A stretch of 64,000 nt of DNA, from contig VRUG01000006.1 in NCBI GenBank assembly GCA_019456255.1, positions 34,062 to 98,061 of the forward strand, read 5' to 3'. The DNA is from Planctomycetota bacterium. Lineage in GTDB: Bacteria > Planctomycetota > Phycisphaerae > Sedimentisphaerales > Anaerobacaceae. Position 1 is the stretch's first letter, and every line of letters begins with the position of its first letter. The notes under the pieces are model-generated. The model ran no database searches. It worked only from the letters and a program-made list of their open reading frames with translations, and was not told the origin of the DNA. A program made the position numbers and the translations under genes. Below, piece after piece: positions 44,801 through 53,335 of the stretch.

Positions 44801-45733
44801 GTACGCTATCAACGAGAATTAAGGGACAATATTGAAGCGCTTGAAAAAATTCTGGTTCCTGCCTCTAATGGTGTACAAATTCCTATTATAGAGGTGGCTG
44901 AGTTATCTTACGTTCGAGGTCCGCAGGTTATTAAAAGTGAAGACACATTCCTCACAGGTTATGTTCTTTTTGATATGGTCTCTGGTAATGCTGAAGTGGA
45001 TGTTGTTGAAGAGTGCCAGGCATATTTGCAGGAAAAAATCGAAAAAGGTGAATTTGTCTTACCTCCCGGTGTCAGCTATACTTTCGCAGGTAACTACGAA
45101 AATCAGATACGGTCGCAAAAAACATTGGCAGTTGTTTTGCCCCTGGCTTTATTTATTATTTTTCTGATACTATACTTCCACTTTAAATCGGTTGCTACGA
45201 CTTCCTTGGTCTTTAGCGGCATTCTTGTCGCCTGGTCTGGTGGTTTTCTGATGCTATGGTTTTACGCCCAGCCCTGGTTCCTCAACTTCGATGTTTTTGG
45301 CGTTAATATGCAGGACCTCTTCCAGATACATCCAATAAACCTGAGCGTTGCTGTCTGGGTGGGCTTTTTAGCGTTGTTTGGAATAGCTTCTGATGACGGT
45401 GTTGTAATGGCAACATACCTTGAACAATCTTTTAGAGATAACAAGCATGACACAATCGAGCACGTCCGCGAAGCTACAGTCCTCGCGGGTAAAAGGCGTG
45501 TCCGAGCGTGCCTTATGACAACCGCAACGACAATACTGGCTCTGCTGCCAATTCTTACTTCAACAGGTCGCGGCTCGGATGTCATGGTCCCTATGGCAAT
45601 ACCATCGTTTGGCGGGATGACTATCGAAGTTCTGACCATGCTGGTGGTGCCGGTACTTTACTGCGCCATACAGGAATTCAAGCTGAAATGGAAAATGAAA
45701 ACTACAGCATTAGCGGCAGGTGAAGTAAGTTAA
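41855..45733 (+). CDS. cusA: CusA-like heavy-metal RND efflux pump, enlarged
   Basis: About 1292 residues, an inner-membrane HME-RND pump. The TM4 motif AIAIGTMVDMGVVICEN is of the Cu/Ag (CusA) type rather than the Zn/Co type with DFG-x-DGA. Further family blocks: PVDAIPDIGENQQIVFTEWM, GRSPQDVEDQISYPLTVSLL and PVLYCAIQEF. It is about 250 residues longer than E. coli CusA: one insertion near residues 365-400 in the porter domain and a hydrophobic one around 600-690 with about four extra helices (VWLHLAIVLVGVFAGFLLSW, NILVVLFVGILL, FIFVALLIGSLLG). GGAAG is nine bases before the ATG at 41855, so an earlier start inside cusB was rejected. Its TAA is one half of a TTAA shared with the convergent folC stop. 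Confidence 0.9.
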   Translation: MDDNHSFERTSEQKSLIGKILWFCLTNKLVIGLLVVFVIFWGIIVAPFDWEVGGLMRRPVPVDAIPDIGENQQIVFTEWMGRSPQDVEDQISYPLTVSLLGVPGVKTIRSYSFFGFSSIYIIFKEDIEFYWSRSRILEKLNSLPSGTLPEGVRPALGPDATALGQIFWYTLEGRDQAGNPSGGWDLEELRTIQDWYVRYGLLSADGVSEVASVGGFVREYQIDVDPGAMRAYGVSLADVYHAVKSSNIDVGAKTMELNKVEYFIRGIGFIKEISDIEDSVVKVVDNVGILVKDIATVTHGPALRRGALDKEGAEAVGGVVVARYGDNPLAVIKSVKKKIAEITPGLPSKVHIDFSKTNSQQIREYAEENGFDAYSGAQINHEDWLDYLRETLVEDWPQWVTISQVNIIPFYDRTGLIYETLGTLYTALSEEILITIIVVILMVMHLRSSVLISGLLPISVLMCFIAMKFFGVDANIVALSGIAIAIGTMVDMGVVICENILRHLDEADPKENKLEVIHRASSEVGGAVLTAVSTTIISFLPVFTMIGAEGKLFKPLAFTKTFALISAVIVALTVIPPAAHILFCSKVPITGKRIKVWLHLAIVLVGVFAGFLLSWWAGFALLLFGSYYLASDNIPEDIKRFAPWVANILVVLFVGILLTEHWEPIGAEQGFLQNFIFVALLIGSLLGAFRAFQHFYPVILRWCLRHKLLFLSMPCLLLVFGVSIWSGLGKEFMPPLDEGSFLYMPTTMVHASIGEAMDVLSKQDMALRSIPEVDSVVGKIGRAETPLDPAPVSMIETVINYKPEYITNKDGRRVKFRYDKKTASFVRDDFGELISDSRGRPFRQWRDEIKSPDDIWKEIIKVTKIPGTTSAPKLQPIAARIIMLQSGMRAPMGVKIKGPTLEVIEKVGLEIEVFLKEVPSVEPAAVFADRIVGKPYLEIIPDRKALARYGVPMRVFQDVVEIAIGGRKVTTTVEGRERFSVRVRYQRELRDNIEALEKILVPASNGVQIPIIEVAELSYVRGPQVIKSEDTFLTGYVLFDMVSGNAEVDVVEECQAYLQEKIEKGEFVLPPGVSYTFAGNYENQIRSQKTLAVVLPLALFIIFLILYFHFKSVATTSLVFSGILVAWSGGFLMLWFYAQPWFLNFDVFGVNMQDLFQIHPINLSVAVWVGFLALFGIASDDGVVMATYLEQSFRDNKHDTIEHVREATVLAGKRRVRACLMTTATTILALLPILTSTGRGSDVMVPMAIPSFGGMTIEVLTMLVVPVLYCAIQEFKLKWKMKTTALAAGEVS

Positions 45734-47175
45734 CTGATTGCCTGAGTATCTAACTGAGGGTTTAATCGCGATTTAGCCTGACCAATAAGGTAGAAGCTGC
45801 CCGTGATGCAGATTAGGTCTTCCTTGCTGATCGCATTTTGAGCAAGCCGCAAAGCTTCACCCAAACTCAAAGCAGTCTGATACATTTTGCCGCAAATTTC
45901 AGTATACATGTCACCCAACTCGTCCGGCGACATTGCTTTGGTCGAGTTGCTGCGGGTGAATATAACTTTATCTGCACCGTATTGTAGCTGATGGAGCATG
46001 CCCTTGACGTCCTTATCGGAATTGCATCCGAAGATCATCACCATCGAGTCGTACGGGATATTTTGTCCGATAGCATGTATCAATGCCTTGATGCTTGCGG
46101 CGTTGTGGGCAGCGTCAATCATAATGCGCGGGTCCTGGTATATCATCTCCATCCTGCCGGGCAGAAAAACACCGTTAAGTCCTTCGGTTGCCTTTTCATT
46201 GTCTATATCGTATCCGCTTGATTTGAGCTTATCAAGCATCGCAAGTGCCAGGCCGCAATTAATCGCCTGATGCTTTCCGTACAATGGTACTTTAATGTGC
46301 TCAAACTTACTTGTCGGTGTCGCAAGGCATATCCTCGTATGAGGTCCGTCCTCACGTGATGTTTCAAAACGATATGAAAAATCTATATCGCCGCCGGTAA
46401 CATGTAAGGGCGCCTGGACCGAATTTGCACGGGATTTCAGGACAGCCATTGCATCCGGATGCTGGTGTACGGTAACGATAGGTACGCCTCGCTTGAAGAT
46501 TCCTGCCTTTTCTTCAGCAATGCGGTCAATCGTCTCACCCAATTGGTACTGATGGTCAATGCTTATACTGGTTATGCCGACAAGCTCCGGCGAAATAACA
46601 TTGGTACTGTCCAGGCGTCCGCCAAGACCAGTCTCGATTATTCCAAGGTCAGCTTTCTTATCTGTGAAATGCAGAAAAGCCAATGCGGTCATAATCTCAA
46701 AGAAACTTGGTGCGTCGGTCTTTGCCATTTTTTCCAAAGAAGCATGAATGCGGTTCATTAAACCGAGCATTTCTGACTGACTTATCATTTGTGAGTTGAC
46801 CACAATACGTTCATGTAGGTGCAGTAAGTGCGGCGAAGTATAAAGCCCGATCGTGTAGCCGTTTGATTCAAGCATCCTTGCAAGCATAGTAGCTGTAGAG
46901 CCTTTACCTTTTGTGCCGGCTATATGGACTGTAGGGATTTTTTTGTGGGGATTACCTACGAGAGACAGTAGTTTTTTCATTCGCTCAAGGTTAAAAGTTG
47001 TAACATTATACCTCAAACGCGTTTGTTTCTCGTAATCTGTATGCTCAGAAAGGTACTTCATCGCTGCTTTATAGCTTTTAAAGGCCTTTTTGCTTTTGAC
47101 CTTAGCGACTTTTGCCGAAGTACTCTTCCCGGTTTTCTTTGCTTTAGTTGTTTTTGTTGATTTTGTCATAACCAT
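45730..47175 (-). CDS. folC: Folylpolyglutamate/dihydrofolate synthase
   Basis: A 481-residue FolC, the Mur-ligase-like enzyme that joins glutamate to dihydropteroate or folate with ATP. P-loop VHIAGTKGKGSTATMLARML near residue 84, GLYTSPHLLHLHERI near 110, LGIIETGLGGRLDSTNVI near 172 and DHQYQLGETIDRIAEEKAG near 202, then HAAHNAASIKAL-like IDAAHNAASIKALI near 340. The first ~35 residues are a low-complexity Lys/Thr/Ser/Ala extension (TKSTKTTKAKKTGKSTS) not found in ordinary FolC. Convergent with cusA, ending in a shared TTAA. Confidence 0.93.
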   Translation of the reverse strand: MVMTKSTKTTKAKKTGKSTSAKVAKVKSKKAFKSYKAAMKYLSEHTDYEKQTRLRYNVTTFNLERMKKLLSLVGNPHKKIPTVHIAGTKGKGSTATMLARMLESNGYTIGLYTSPHLLHLHERIVVNSQMISQSEMLGLMNRIHASLEKMAKTDAPSFFEIMTALAFLHFTDKKADLGIIETGLGGRLDSTNVISPELVGITSISIDHQYQLGETIDRIAEEKAGIFKRGVPIVTVHQHPDAMAVLKSRANSVQAPLHVTGGDIDFSYRFETSREDGPHTRICLATPTSKFEHIKVPLYGKHQAINCGLALAMLDKLKSSGYDIDNEKATEGLNGVFLPGRMEMIYQDPRIMIDAAHNAASIKALIHAIGQNIPYDSMVMIFGCNSDKDVKGMLHQLQYGADKVIFTRSNSTKAMSPDELGDMYTEICGKMYQTALSLGEALRLAQNAISKEDLICITGSFYLIGQAKSRLNPQLDTQAIS

Positions 47176-47278
47176 CCAGTATAGCAGACGGTAACCATAA
47201 AGTCAACGTCGTGACATTAAATCAATATAAAACACTCCCTCTTTGTGGGTACGTCGGCCTGTTAAGGCCTATAACTTC

Positions 47279-47350
47279 TTACTAATAAAAGAGTTAAGGC
47301 GGTGTAAACATATTTTTCATCCCGGCAAAAACTCTTTTTTTTATTAGTAA
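47279..47350. repeat. Long inverted repeat between folC and nrdJ
   Basis: TTACTAATAAAAGAGTT (47279-47295) pairs with a right arm (47330-47350) that reads AACTC, eight T and ATTAGTAA: 17 pairs with four extra T bulged and a 34-base loop. A smaller palindrome CTGCAA-A-TTGCAG lies at 47352-47365. On the minus strand this is in the 3' region of nrdJ (stop at 47429) and upstream of folC. It may be a terminator-like or processing structure; other short hairpins (GGCCT-GTTA-AGGCC near 47256-47269) are nearby. Confidence 0.4.
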
Positions 47351-47428
47351 AACTGCAAATTGCAGCAACTCTACTTATAGTAGGGCGGTTTAAAGCCCCA
47401 AAAATCCGGTTTTTTCTGGCTCAATAAA

Positions 47429-50400
47429 TTAGGAACAACCCATTGAGTTACCGCAATTAAAGCACTTATAACAGGTTCCGTTGCGTACTGTAATCGAACC
47501 GCAAATGTCACAAGCAGGTGCATCGTCCTGGAAATGTTCGAATTGTGCGCTAAATTTCTGCATTACAACTCCTTCAGCCTGCGCATCTCCGGAACTATCG
47601 GGGGCAGTTGAACCAACTAAAGTTTTTATTCGGTTTGCGACATCAGTCAGTCCACTTTTCGTTGGCAGCACAGATGTTTTAACATTGTCCTCGGTAATAA
47701 TAGGTTCTTGTTGCTCAATGGAGCGTTTTGGTTTTGTTGCAGCTTTTACTTCAACGATTTTCTGGGTCAGGTCCTTTGTCCTCTTAACCAGTTGCTTAGC
47801 TGTAGTTACATTCTTGTTTGTCTTTGGAGCTTCTGTTCTGTTAGGTGTGTTCATCTCTTCATAGCCTGGAATAAACTGACACCCAAGCCAGCAGAAGATA
47901 TAATCGATTATACTCTTTGCAAATGGGATGTTCCTGTTCGAAGTCATCCCGGAAGGTTCGAACCTTGCGTGTCGGAATTTATCCACCAATGTAATTAGAG
48001 GCACGCCGTATTGCAGCGACATTGAAGTACATGTTCCAATCACATTCATAAGTCCTCCAACGGTACTGCCTTCCTTTGCCATTGTGATAAACAATTCACC
48101 CGGCTGACCATCTTCATACAGACCAACCGTCAAATAACCCTCATGGTTTGCAACAGAAAATTTATGTGTAAGACTGTTACGCGTATCTGGAAGCCTGCGT
48201 CTAAACGGCCTTGCGGCAGGTGGTGGTGGAACTTCCTTGGCTTTTGCTTCCTCGTGCTTCTTGGTGGAAACCGGTTGTAATTTCTTCGAGCCATCACGAT
48301 AGATGGCAATTGCCTTTAATCCTAATTTCCATCCCTCCATATAAGCCTCAGCAATTTCCTCAGTTACGATTTCATTGGGCATGTTTATGGTTTTGCTGAT
48401 AGCGCCTGATATGAAAGGCTGAACAGCAGCCATCATTTTCAAATGGGCCAGATAGTGAATGAACCTCTTACCGTTACGAGGCTTAAAGGCACAATCGAAT
48501 ATCGCAAGGTGATCATCACTTAATTTTTCCGCGCCTTCAATACTTTCCTGTTCGTCTATGTGGTCACAAATTGACTTGATCTCATCGGCGCTATAGCCCA
48601 AACATTCAAGAGCCATCGGCACGGTCTTGTTGACGAGTTTGAGCATTCCGCCGCCTGCCAGTAATTTATATTTAACCAGTGCGATATCAGGTTCAATACC
48701 TGTGGTATCACAATCCATCAGAAATCCGATGGTCCCTGTTGGGGCGAGCACCGTCACCTGAGCGTTTCTAAAGCCGGTTTTCGAGCCAGCGTCAAAGGCA
48801 TAATCCCATGCGTCCTTAGCTGCGTCGCGCAGATAGTCCGGGCAATGCGATTCGGGAATATCACGGGCGTGCTGACGATGCATGTTGATGACCTTTAGCA
48901 TCTCACTTTTATTTTTCTCGAATTCCTCAAAGGTTCCCCTAATGGATGCGATTTCATTGCTTGCCGCGTAAGCGGTTCCTGTCATGATAGCTGTTATCGC
49001 CGCTGCCATTGCCCGTGCCTGATCCGAATCGTAAGGAAGTGCCAGAGTCATCAAAAGTGAGCCTAAATTGGCATATCCCAGTCCAAGCGGACGGAATATA
49101 TGGCTGTTTGTCGTTATCTCAGCATCCGGATAGCTGCCGTTATCAACCAGAATCTCCTGTGCAATAATGAAAAGCCTGGCAGCTTTCTTAAATCTTTCAA
49201 CATCCAAAGTGCCGTCGTCATTGCGGAACTTTATAAGGTTCAGCGAAGCGAGGTTGCATGCTGAGTTGTCAATGAACATGTACTCGCTGCATGGATTTGA
49301 GGCATTGATCGGGCCCGAATTAGGGCATGTATGCCAGCGGTTAATTGTGCTGTGATACTGCAAACCAGGATCGCCGCAAATTCTTGTCCCCTCAGCTATG
49401 AGGTTCATCAGTTCTCTGGCCGAATGCTCCTCTATTTTATCGCCTGTTGTTACTGCATGTGTGGCCCATTTATCATCTTTCTCGACGCACTGCATAAATT
49501 CATCTGTTACGCGGACAGAAAGATTGGAATTCTGGAACATCACACTGCTGTAGGCCTCATTGTTATAGTCACCGTTATAGCCGGCTTCGATAAGTGCCCA
49601 CGCCTTTTTTTCCTCTACTGTTTTGCAGGTGATGAATTCCTTGATATCAGGATGTCCAATTTTTAATGATTGCATTTTTGCTGCACGTCGGGTCTTACCG
49701 CCTGATTTGATTACCGCAGCAACCTGGTCATAGACCCTCATAAAGCTTAATGGCCCGGACGGTCTGCCTCCGCCGGAAAGCTTCTCTTTGCTGCTTCGGA
49801 GTGTAGATAAGTCTGTTCCCGTCCCCGAGCCGTGTTTGAACAGCATCGCCTCGCTTGCTGCAAGACGCATTATATCTCCCATTGAATCCTTAACCGACTG
49901 GATAAAGCACGCTGAAGACTGAGGATACTCATAGCTGTTTTCGCACGGAATTGCTTTTTGTTCTTCGAGGTCCCAATGCCAGTTATGTTTGCTGCCTTCG
50001 ATACCGTAAACATGGTACAGACCGACATTAAACCATACCGGCGAATTGAATGCTCCGTATTGGTTTACGCAAAGGTAACTCAGCTCATTATAGAAATTCT
50101 CAACATCTTCTTCTGTCGCAAAGTAGCCGTCCTTTCTGCCCATGTCAGCAATGGTTCTGCAGACACGGTGGACAAGCTGTTTTACAGAATTTTCCCGGTG
50201 TCCCGTTTCCACATCACCGTAGAAGTACTTACTTGAAACAACTTTTGTTGCAAGCTGGCTCCAGCTTGTGGGCACTTCAATATTGTCCTGTTCAAAAATT
50301 GCCTCACCGCTGTCACTGGAAATCTTTGCAGAACGCCTCTCCCATTCGAGTTCGTCAAACGGATGAACGCCGGGAGTTGAGAAGATTTGCTCTATGCTCA

Positions 50401-50488
50401 ATCCCTCGGACTCAGTGACTTTAGAAGTGTCCTTCGGTTGCGGCTGCTGGTCCTTAAACGGGTTTTCAGGGTTGAATTTCTGTGACAT
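47429..50488 (-). CDS. nrdJ: Adenosylcobalamin-dependent (class II) ribonucleoside reductase
   Basis: A 1019-residue NrdJ. Conserved parts: SACFIQSVKDSMGDIM, KHGSGTGTDLSTLRSS (near the specificity region), NPCSEYMFIDNSACNLASLN (redox and active-site cysteine area), VLAPTGTIGFLMDCDTTGIE (phosphate-binding loop), then GGLMNVIGTCTSMSLQYG. The C-terminus has a zinc ribbon CDICGSITVRNGTCYKCFNC, normal for the long bacterial NrdJ. It reduces nucleotides to deoxynucleotides using coenzyme B12, with or without oxygen. The ATG has GGAGG seven bases upstream. Three NrdR-like boxes precede it; no cobalamin riboswitch is evident upstream. Confidence 0.95.
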   Translation of the reverse strand: MSQKFNPENPFKDQQPQPKDTSKVTESEGLSIEQIFSTPGVHPFDELEWERRSAKISSDSGEAIFEQDNIEVPTSWSQLATKVVSSKYFYGDVETGHRENSVKQLVHRVCRTIADMGRKDGYFATEEDVENFYNELSYLCVNQYGAFNSPVWFNVGLYHVYGIEGSKHNWHWDLEEQKAIPCENSYEYPQSSACFIQSVKDSMGDIMRLAASEAMLFKHGSGTGTDLSTLRSSKEKLSGGGRPSGPLSFMRVYDQVAAVIKSGGKTRRAAKMQSLKIGHPDIKEFITCKTVEEKKAWALIEAGYNGDYNNEAYSSVMFQNSNLSVRVTDEFMQCVEKDDKWATHAVTTGDKIEEHSARELMNLIAEGTRICGDPGLQYHSTINRWHTCPNSGPINASNPCSEYMFIDNSACNLASLNLIKFRNDDGTLDVERFKKAARLFIIAQEILVDNGSYPDAEITTNSHIFRPLGLGYANLGSLLMTLALPYDSDQARAMAAAITAIMTGTAYAASNEIASIRGTFEEFEKNKSEMLKVINMHRQHARDIPESHCPDYLRDAAKDAWDYAFDAGSKTGFRNAQVTVLAPTGTIGFLMDCDTTGIEPDIALVKYKLLAGGGMLKLVNKTVPMALECLGYSADEIKSICDHIDEQESIEGAEKLSDDHLAIFDCAFKPRNGKRFIHYLAHLKMMAAVQPFISGAISKTINMPNEIVTEEIAEAYMEGWKLGLKAIAIYRDGSKKLQPVSTKKHEEAKAKEVPPPPAARPFRRRLPDTRNSLTHKFSVANHEGYLTVGLYEDGQPGELFITMAKEGSTVGGLMNVIGTCTSMSLQYGVPLITLVDKFRHARFEPSGMTSNRNIPFAKSIIDYIFCWLGCQFIPGYEEMNTPNRTEAPKTNKNVTTAKQLVKRTKDLTQKIVEVKAATKPKRSIEQQEPIITEDNVKTSVLPTKSGLTDVANRIKTLVGSTAPDSSGDAQAEGVVMQKFSAQFEHFQDDAPACDICGSITVRNGTCYKCFNCGNSMGCS

Positions 50489-50514
50489 TTACGAGCCTCC
50501 ATGCGATCAATTAA

Positions 50515-50583
50515 ACACAATATATAGTAAAACGAGCAGAAATAAAACAAGATATAGTTGTATTAACTACCCATATAGTTATA
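50515..50583 (-). promoter_or_regulatory. NrdR-like boxes upstream of nrdJ
   Basis: Read on the plus strand, ACACAATATATAGTAA (50515-50530) and ACAAGATATAGTTGTA (50547-50562) resemble the 16-bp NrdR box and start 32 bases apart, three helical turns, the usual spacing of NrdR box pairs. A third weaker copy, TACCCATATAGTTATA (50568-50583), lies 21 bases further. NrdR represses reductase genes when dATP is high. The gap 50584-50879 is AT-rich and shows no gene; it should hold the promoters of nrdJ and of the divergent uvrC-like gene. Confidence 0.55.
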
Positions 50584-50879
50584 CGAGATTTGTCCAAAAG
50601 TGAAAAGGGAAAAGTCGAAAAAATTTCCAATATTTTAACTTTTTTTTCTTAATCCTTATAATTACTGAATCTATGCCGACAATTTTTTTATAATAAATAG
50701 AAATTAAGGTCCGATAATTTTAACCGAGCCTGTGTGATTCATAATTGATTTTGGATTTTACTTACATTTGCTTTTGTCCGAAGATTATTCCAGTGGAGTT
50801 TTGTTTAATTAAATCCTGTATATATATTGAAAGTGAAAAACTCATTTATCAATAGGGGTGTTTCCAATACAATAGCTTT

Positions 50880-52217
50880 ATGGGTGCAGATAAAGATAGA
50901 TTAGATGCGATCAGACAGCAGATACAGGCTTTGCCTGCGGTGCCCGGTCTGTACTTTATGAAAGGGCCCAAGGATAAGGTCCTCTATATAGGAAAAGCCA
51001 AAAACATTCGCAGCCGGGTCAGCAGCTATTTTCAAAAATCATCTGACCTGCTTGCTTCCCGCGGGCCCAAAATTGTTGAAATGCTCGAAAAGGTCGAATC
51101 TATCGACTTCTTAGAAACCGAAACCGAAGTTGACGCGATGCTCCGCGAAGCCAGGCTTATAAAGGATATCCGTCCGCCTTACAATACAGACCTTGTTGAC
51201 GATAAGAGCTTTCCATACCTTGAGATAACCACCAGCGAAGACTTCCCCTGCGTCTATATCACCCGTAAACCGCGTCAAAAGGGTGTTAGGCTGTTCGGGC
51301 CTTTCACTAGCGTAAAGGAACTTAGGGCGGTTTTTGTCGAGCTTCAAAAGATTTTCAAGTTCAGAACATGCACCCTGGAGATTCGCGCCGATAACGAAAA
51401 ACGGAAATTTTTCAGACCCTGTATCCTCTATAGCATAAAACAATGTGCAGCACCTTGTTCAGCAAAAATTTCTAAGACAAATTACAAAACAATTATCAGC
51501 GACCTTGTTAAATTCTTAAAATCGAAACGCTCAACGATAATTCGCCAGCTAAAAAAACAGATGGCCGCTGCTGCCGGGGCGCAAAAATACGAGTCAGCAG
51601 CTCTATATCGTGACAGGATTCGTTTGATAGAGAGGCTCGACCGCCGAGGCAGTCCCGATGAGAACCTCCAGCCTGAGGTTTTCGCAACTGACCCGACCCA
51701 GGCCCTGCAGCAATTGCAGAATATCCTAAAAACCGACCAGCCTGTCAGAATTATCGATGGGATTGACATTGCACATATATCAGGAGCTGAATCGGTAGGC
51801 TCATTGGTCAAATTCATTGACGGCAAACCGTTCAAATCCGGTTATCGCCGCTTCAAAATCAAGACCGTAAAAGGCATCAATGATTACGCGATGATAGCCG
51901 AGGTGGTCAAACGCAGGTATAAATACGCCTTAAAGGGTGAGGAACTCTGGCCTGACCTGATTTTGATCGATGGCGGCTTAGGACAGCTCCATGCCGCCCA
52001 GAACGCCCTTAAAGAGCTAAATGCTCCGCCGTTAAAAATCGCCTCTATCGCGAAAAGGGAAGAGGAAATTTACCTGCAAGGCGTCAGAAAGCCCCTGAGA
52101 CTGCCCAGAACGTCCTCTGCTTTGAAGTTATTGCAATACGTTAGAGATGAGGCCCATCGATTCGCCCAGCACTACCACCACATCCTGCGAAACAAAAAAC
52201 TGCTCGATAAGAAATAA
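50880..52217 (+). CDS. uvrC: UvrC-like excinuclease subunit lacking the C-terminal HhH domain
   Basis: A 445-residue protein. GIY-YIG nuclease about 20-100 (GLY at 23-25, YIG at 36-38, Arg in NIRSRV, Glu in EVDAMLREARLIK); Cys-rich region CILYSIKQCAAPC near 180; UVR (UvrB-binding) helices about 200-245; RNase H-like endonuclease core about 285-430 (GIDIAHISG, PDLILIDGGLGQLHAA, DEAHRFAQHYHH). The usual helix-hairpin-helix (HhH)2 DNA-binding domain is absent; ordinary UvrC has about 600 residues. The gene ends with NKKLLDKK and TAA, six bases before ribD on the other strand. It would make incisions on both sides of lesions if HhH is supplied otherwise or not needed. Confidence 0.88.
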   Translation: MGADKDRLDAIRQQIQALPAVPGLYFMKGPKDKVLYIGKAKNIRSRVSSYFQKSSDLLASRGPKIVEMLEKVESIDFLETETEVDAMLREARLIKDIRPPYNTDLVDDKSFPYLEITTSEDFPCVYITRKPRQKGVRLFGPFTSVKELRAVFVELQKIFKFRTCTLEIRADNEKRKFFRPCILYSIKQCAAPCSAKISKTNYKTIISDLVKFLKSKRSTIIRQLKKQMAAAAGAQKYESAALYRDRIRLIERLDRRGSPDENLQPEVFATDPTQALQQLQNILKTDQPVRIIDGIDIAHISGAESVGSLVKFIDGKPFKSGYRRFKIKTVKGINDYAMIAEVVKRRYKYALKGEELWPDLILIDGGLGQLHAAQNALKELNAPPLKIASIAKREEEIYLQGVRKPLRLPRTSSALKLLQYVRDEAHRFAQHYHHILRNKKLLDKK

Positions 52218-52223
52218 TAACCT

Positions 52224-53333
52224 TTACCGGCAATAGCCTGTTATGCGTTTGTCATCATCGAATTGCTCTACTTCGACATTTTTCATGCACTTTTGGTCGG
52301 CTAATTTGGCCATTTCTTCGGATATCTCAACATCGCCCTCCGAGCCAAGCACTTTCGGTGAAATATAAATACATACCTCGTCAGCCAAAGCTTCTCTAAG
52401 AAACGAGGTTATTACTGTTGGTCCGCCCTCAACAAGCAATTGCTGTATCTGGCGCTTACCAAGCTCATCGAGCAGGGCGGTTAAATCACAAAGGCCGTCT
52501 TTAACCGGCACAGTTAGAATCTCAGCTCCGGCCTCGGTAATTTTTTCAGCTAATTGCGGATTATTATTCAACGCCTGTTCTGTAGTAACTATTAATACCG
52601 GCGATTCTTTGGCAGTCGCAATCAATTGACTCTCAAGCGGTATTCGCAGCTTACTGTCGAGTACAATTCTTGTAAGTTTTTTTCCTTCACCTGGTCTTGC
52701 GGTCAGTAGCGGGTCATCTGAAAGGACCGTTTCAATGCCGACAAGTATCCCTCCGACGCGGCTGCGAAGTTTATGGACGTCTTGCCTGCTCTTTTCGTTT
52801 GATATCCATCTTTGCCCGCTTGTTTTTTTCCATGCCATCTTGCCGTCACTGCTCTGTGCCCATTTCAATATAACCCATGGCCTACCTGTCGTTGCGAATT
52901 TGATAAAAGCAGCATTTAGTAATTTCGCCTGCTCTTCGCATACACCGACAACAACCTCAATTCCGGCATCACGTAATTGCTGGAATCCTTTTCCGCTTGC
53001 GTGCGCCGACGGGTCAGCCATGGCAGCTATAACTTTCCCCGGCTTTGCGTCGATAATCGCCTTGGTGCATGGCCCGGTTTTGCCCACATGAGAGCAGGGC
53101 TCAAGCGTGACATAAATCTCGCTATCAGCAGCACTTAGACCTTTCACATTACAATCTTCAAGGGCGTTTATTTCTGCGTGGGAACCTCCGAATCTCTCGT
53201 GCCAGCCTTGGCCTATAATTTCGCCGTCTTTAACAATTACACAACCGACCGCTGGATTAGGTTCGACAGAACCTATACCGCCCCGGGCAAGTGACAAAGC
53301 TTTTAGCATGAACTTTTCATCGATGTCTGTCAT
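52224..53333 (-). CDS. ribD: Bifunctional riboflavin deaminase-reductase
   Basis: A 369-residue RibD. N-terminal deaminase (about 1-145): H52-A-E54 and the zinc cysteines C80 and C89 in LEPCSHVGKTGPC. C-terminal reductase (about 147-369): RPWVILKWAQSSDGKMAW, RVGGILVGIETVLSDDPLLT, LLVEGGPTVITSFL. It catalyses the second and third steps of riboflavin synthesis from GTP in the cytoplasm. Start is two bases after the ligA stop, so the pair is likely co-translated. Confidence 0.95.
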   Translation of the reverse strand: MTDIDEKFMLKALSLARGGIGSVEPNPAVGCVIVKDGEIIGQGWHERFGGSHAEINALEDCNVKGLSAADSEIYVTLEPCSHVGKTGPCTKAIIDAKPGKVIAAMADPSAHASGKGFQQLRDAGIEVVVGVCEEQAKLLNAAFIKFATTGRPWVILKWAQSSDGKMAWKKTSGQRWISNEKSRQDVHKLRSRVGGILVGIETVLSDDPLLTARPGEGKKLTRIVLDSKLRIPLESQLIATAKESPVLIVTTEQALNNNPQLAEKITEAGAEILTVPVKDGLCDLTALLDELGKRQIQQLLVEGGPTVITSFLREALADEVCIYISPKVLGSEGDVEISEEMAKLADQKCMKNVEVEQFDDDKRITGYCR

Positions 53334-53335
53334 AC

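Noticed and set aside
50489..50879. Cobalamin riboswitch before nrdJ
   Set aside because: I looked for the conserved B12-box in the leader and did not see it; the AT-rich spacer fits NrdR boxes instead.
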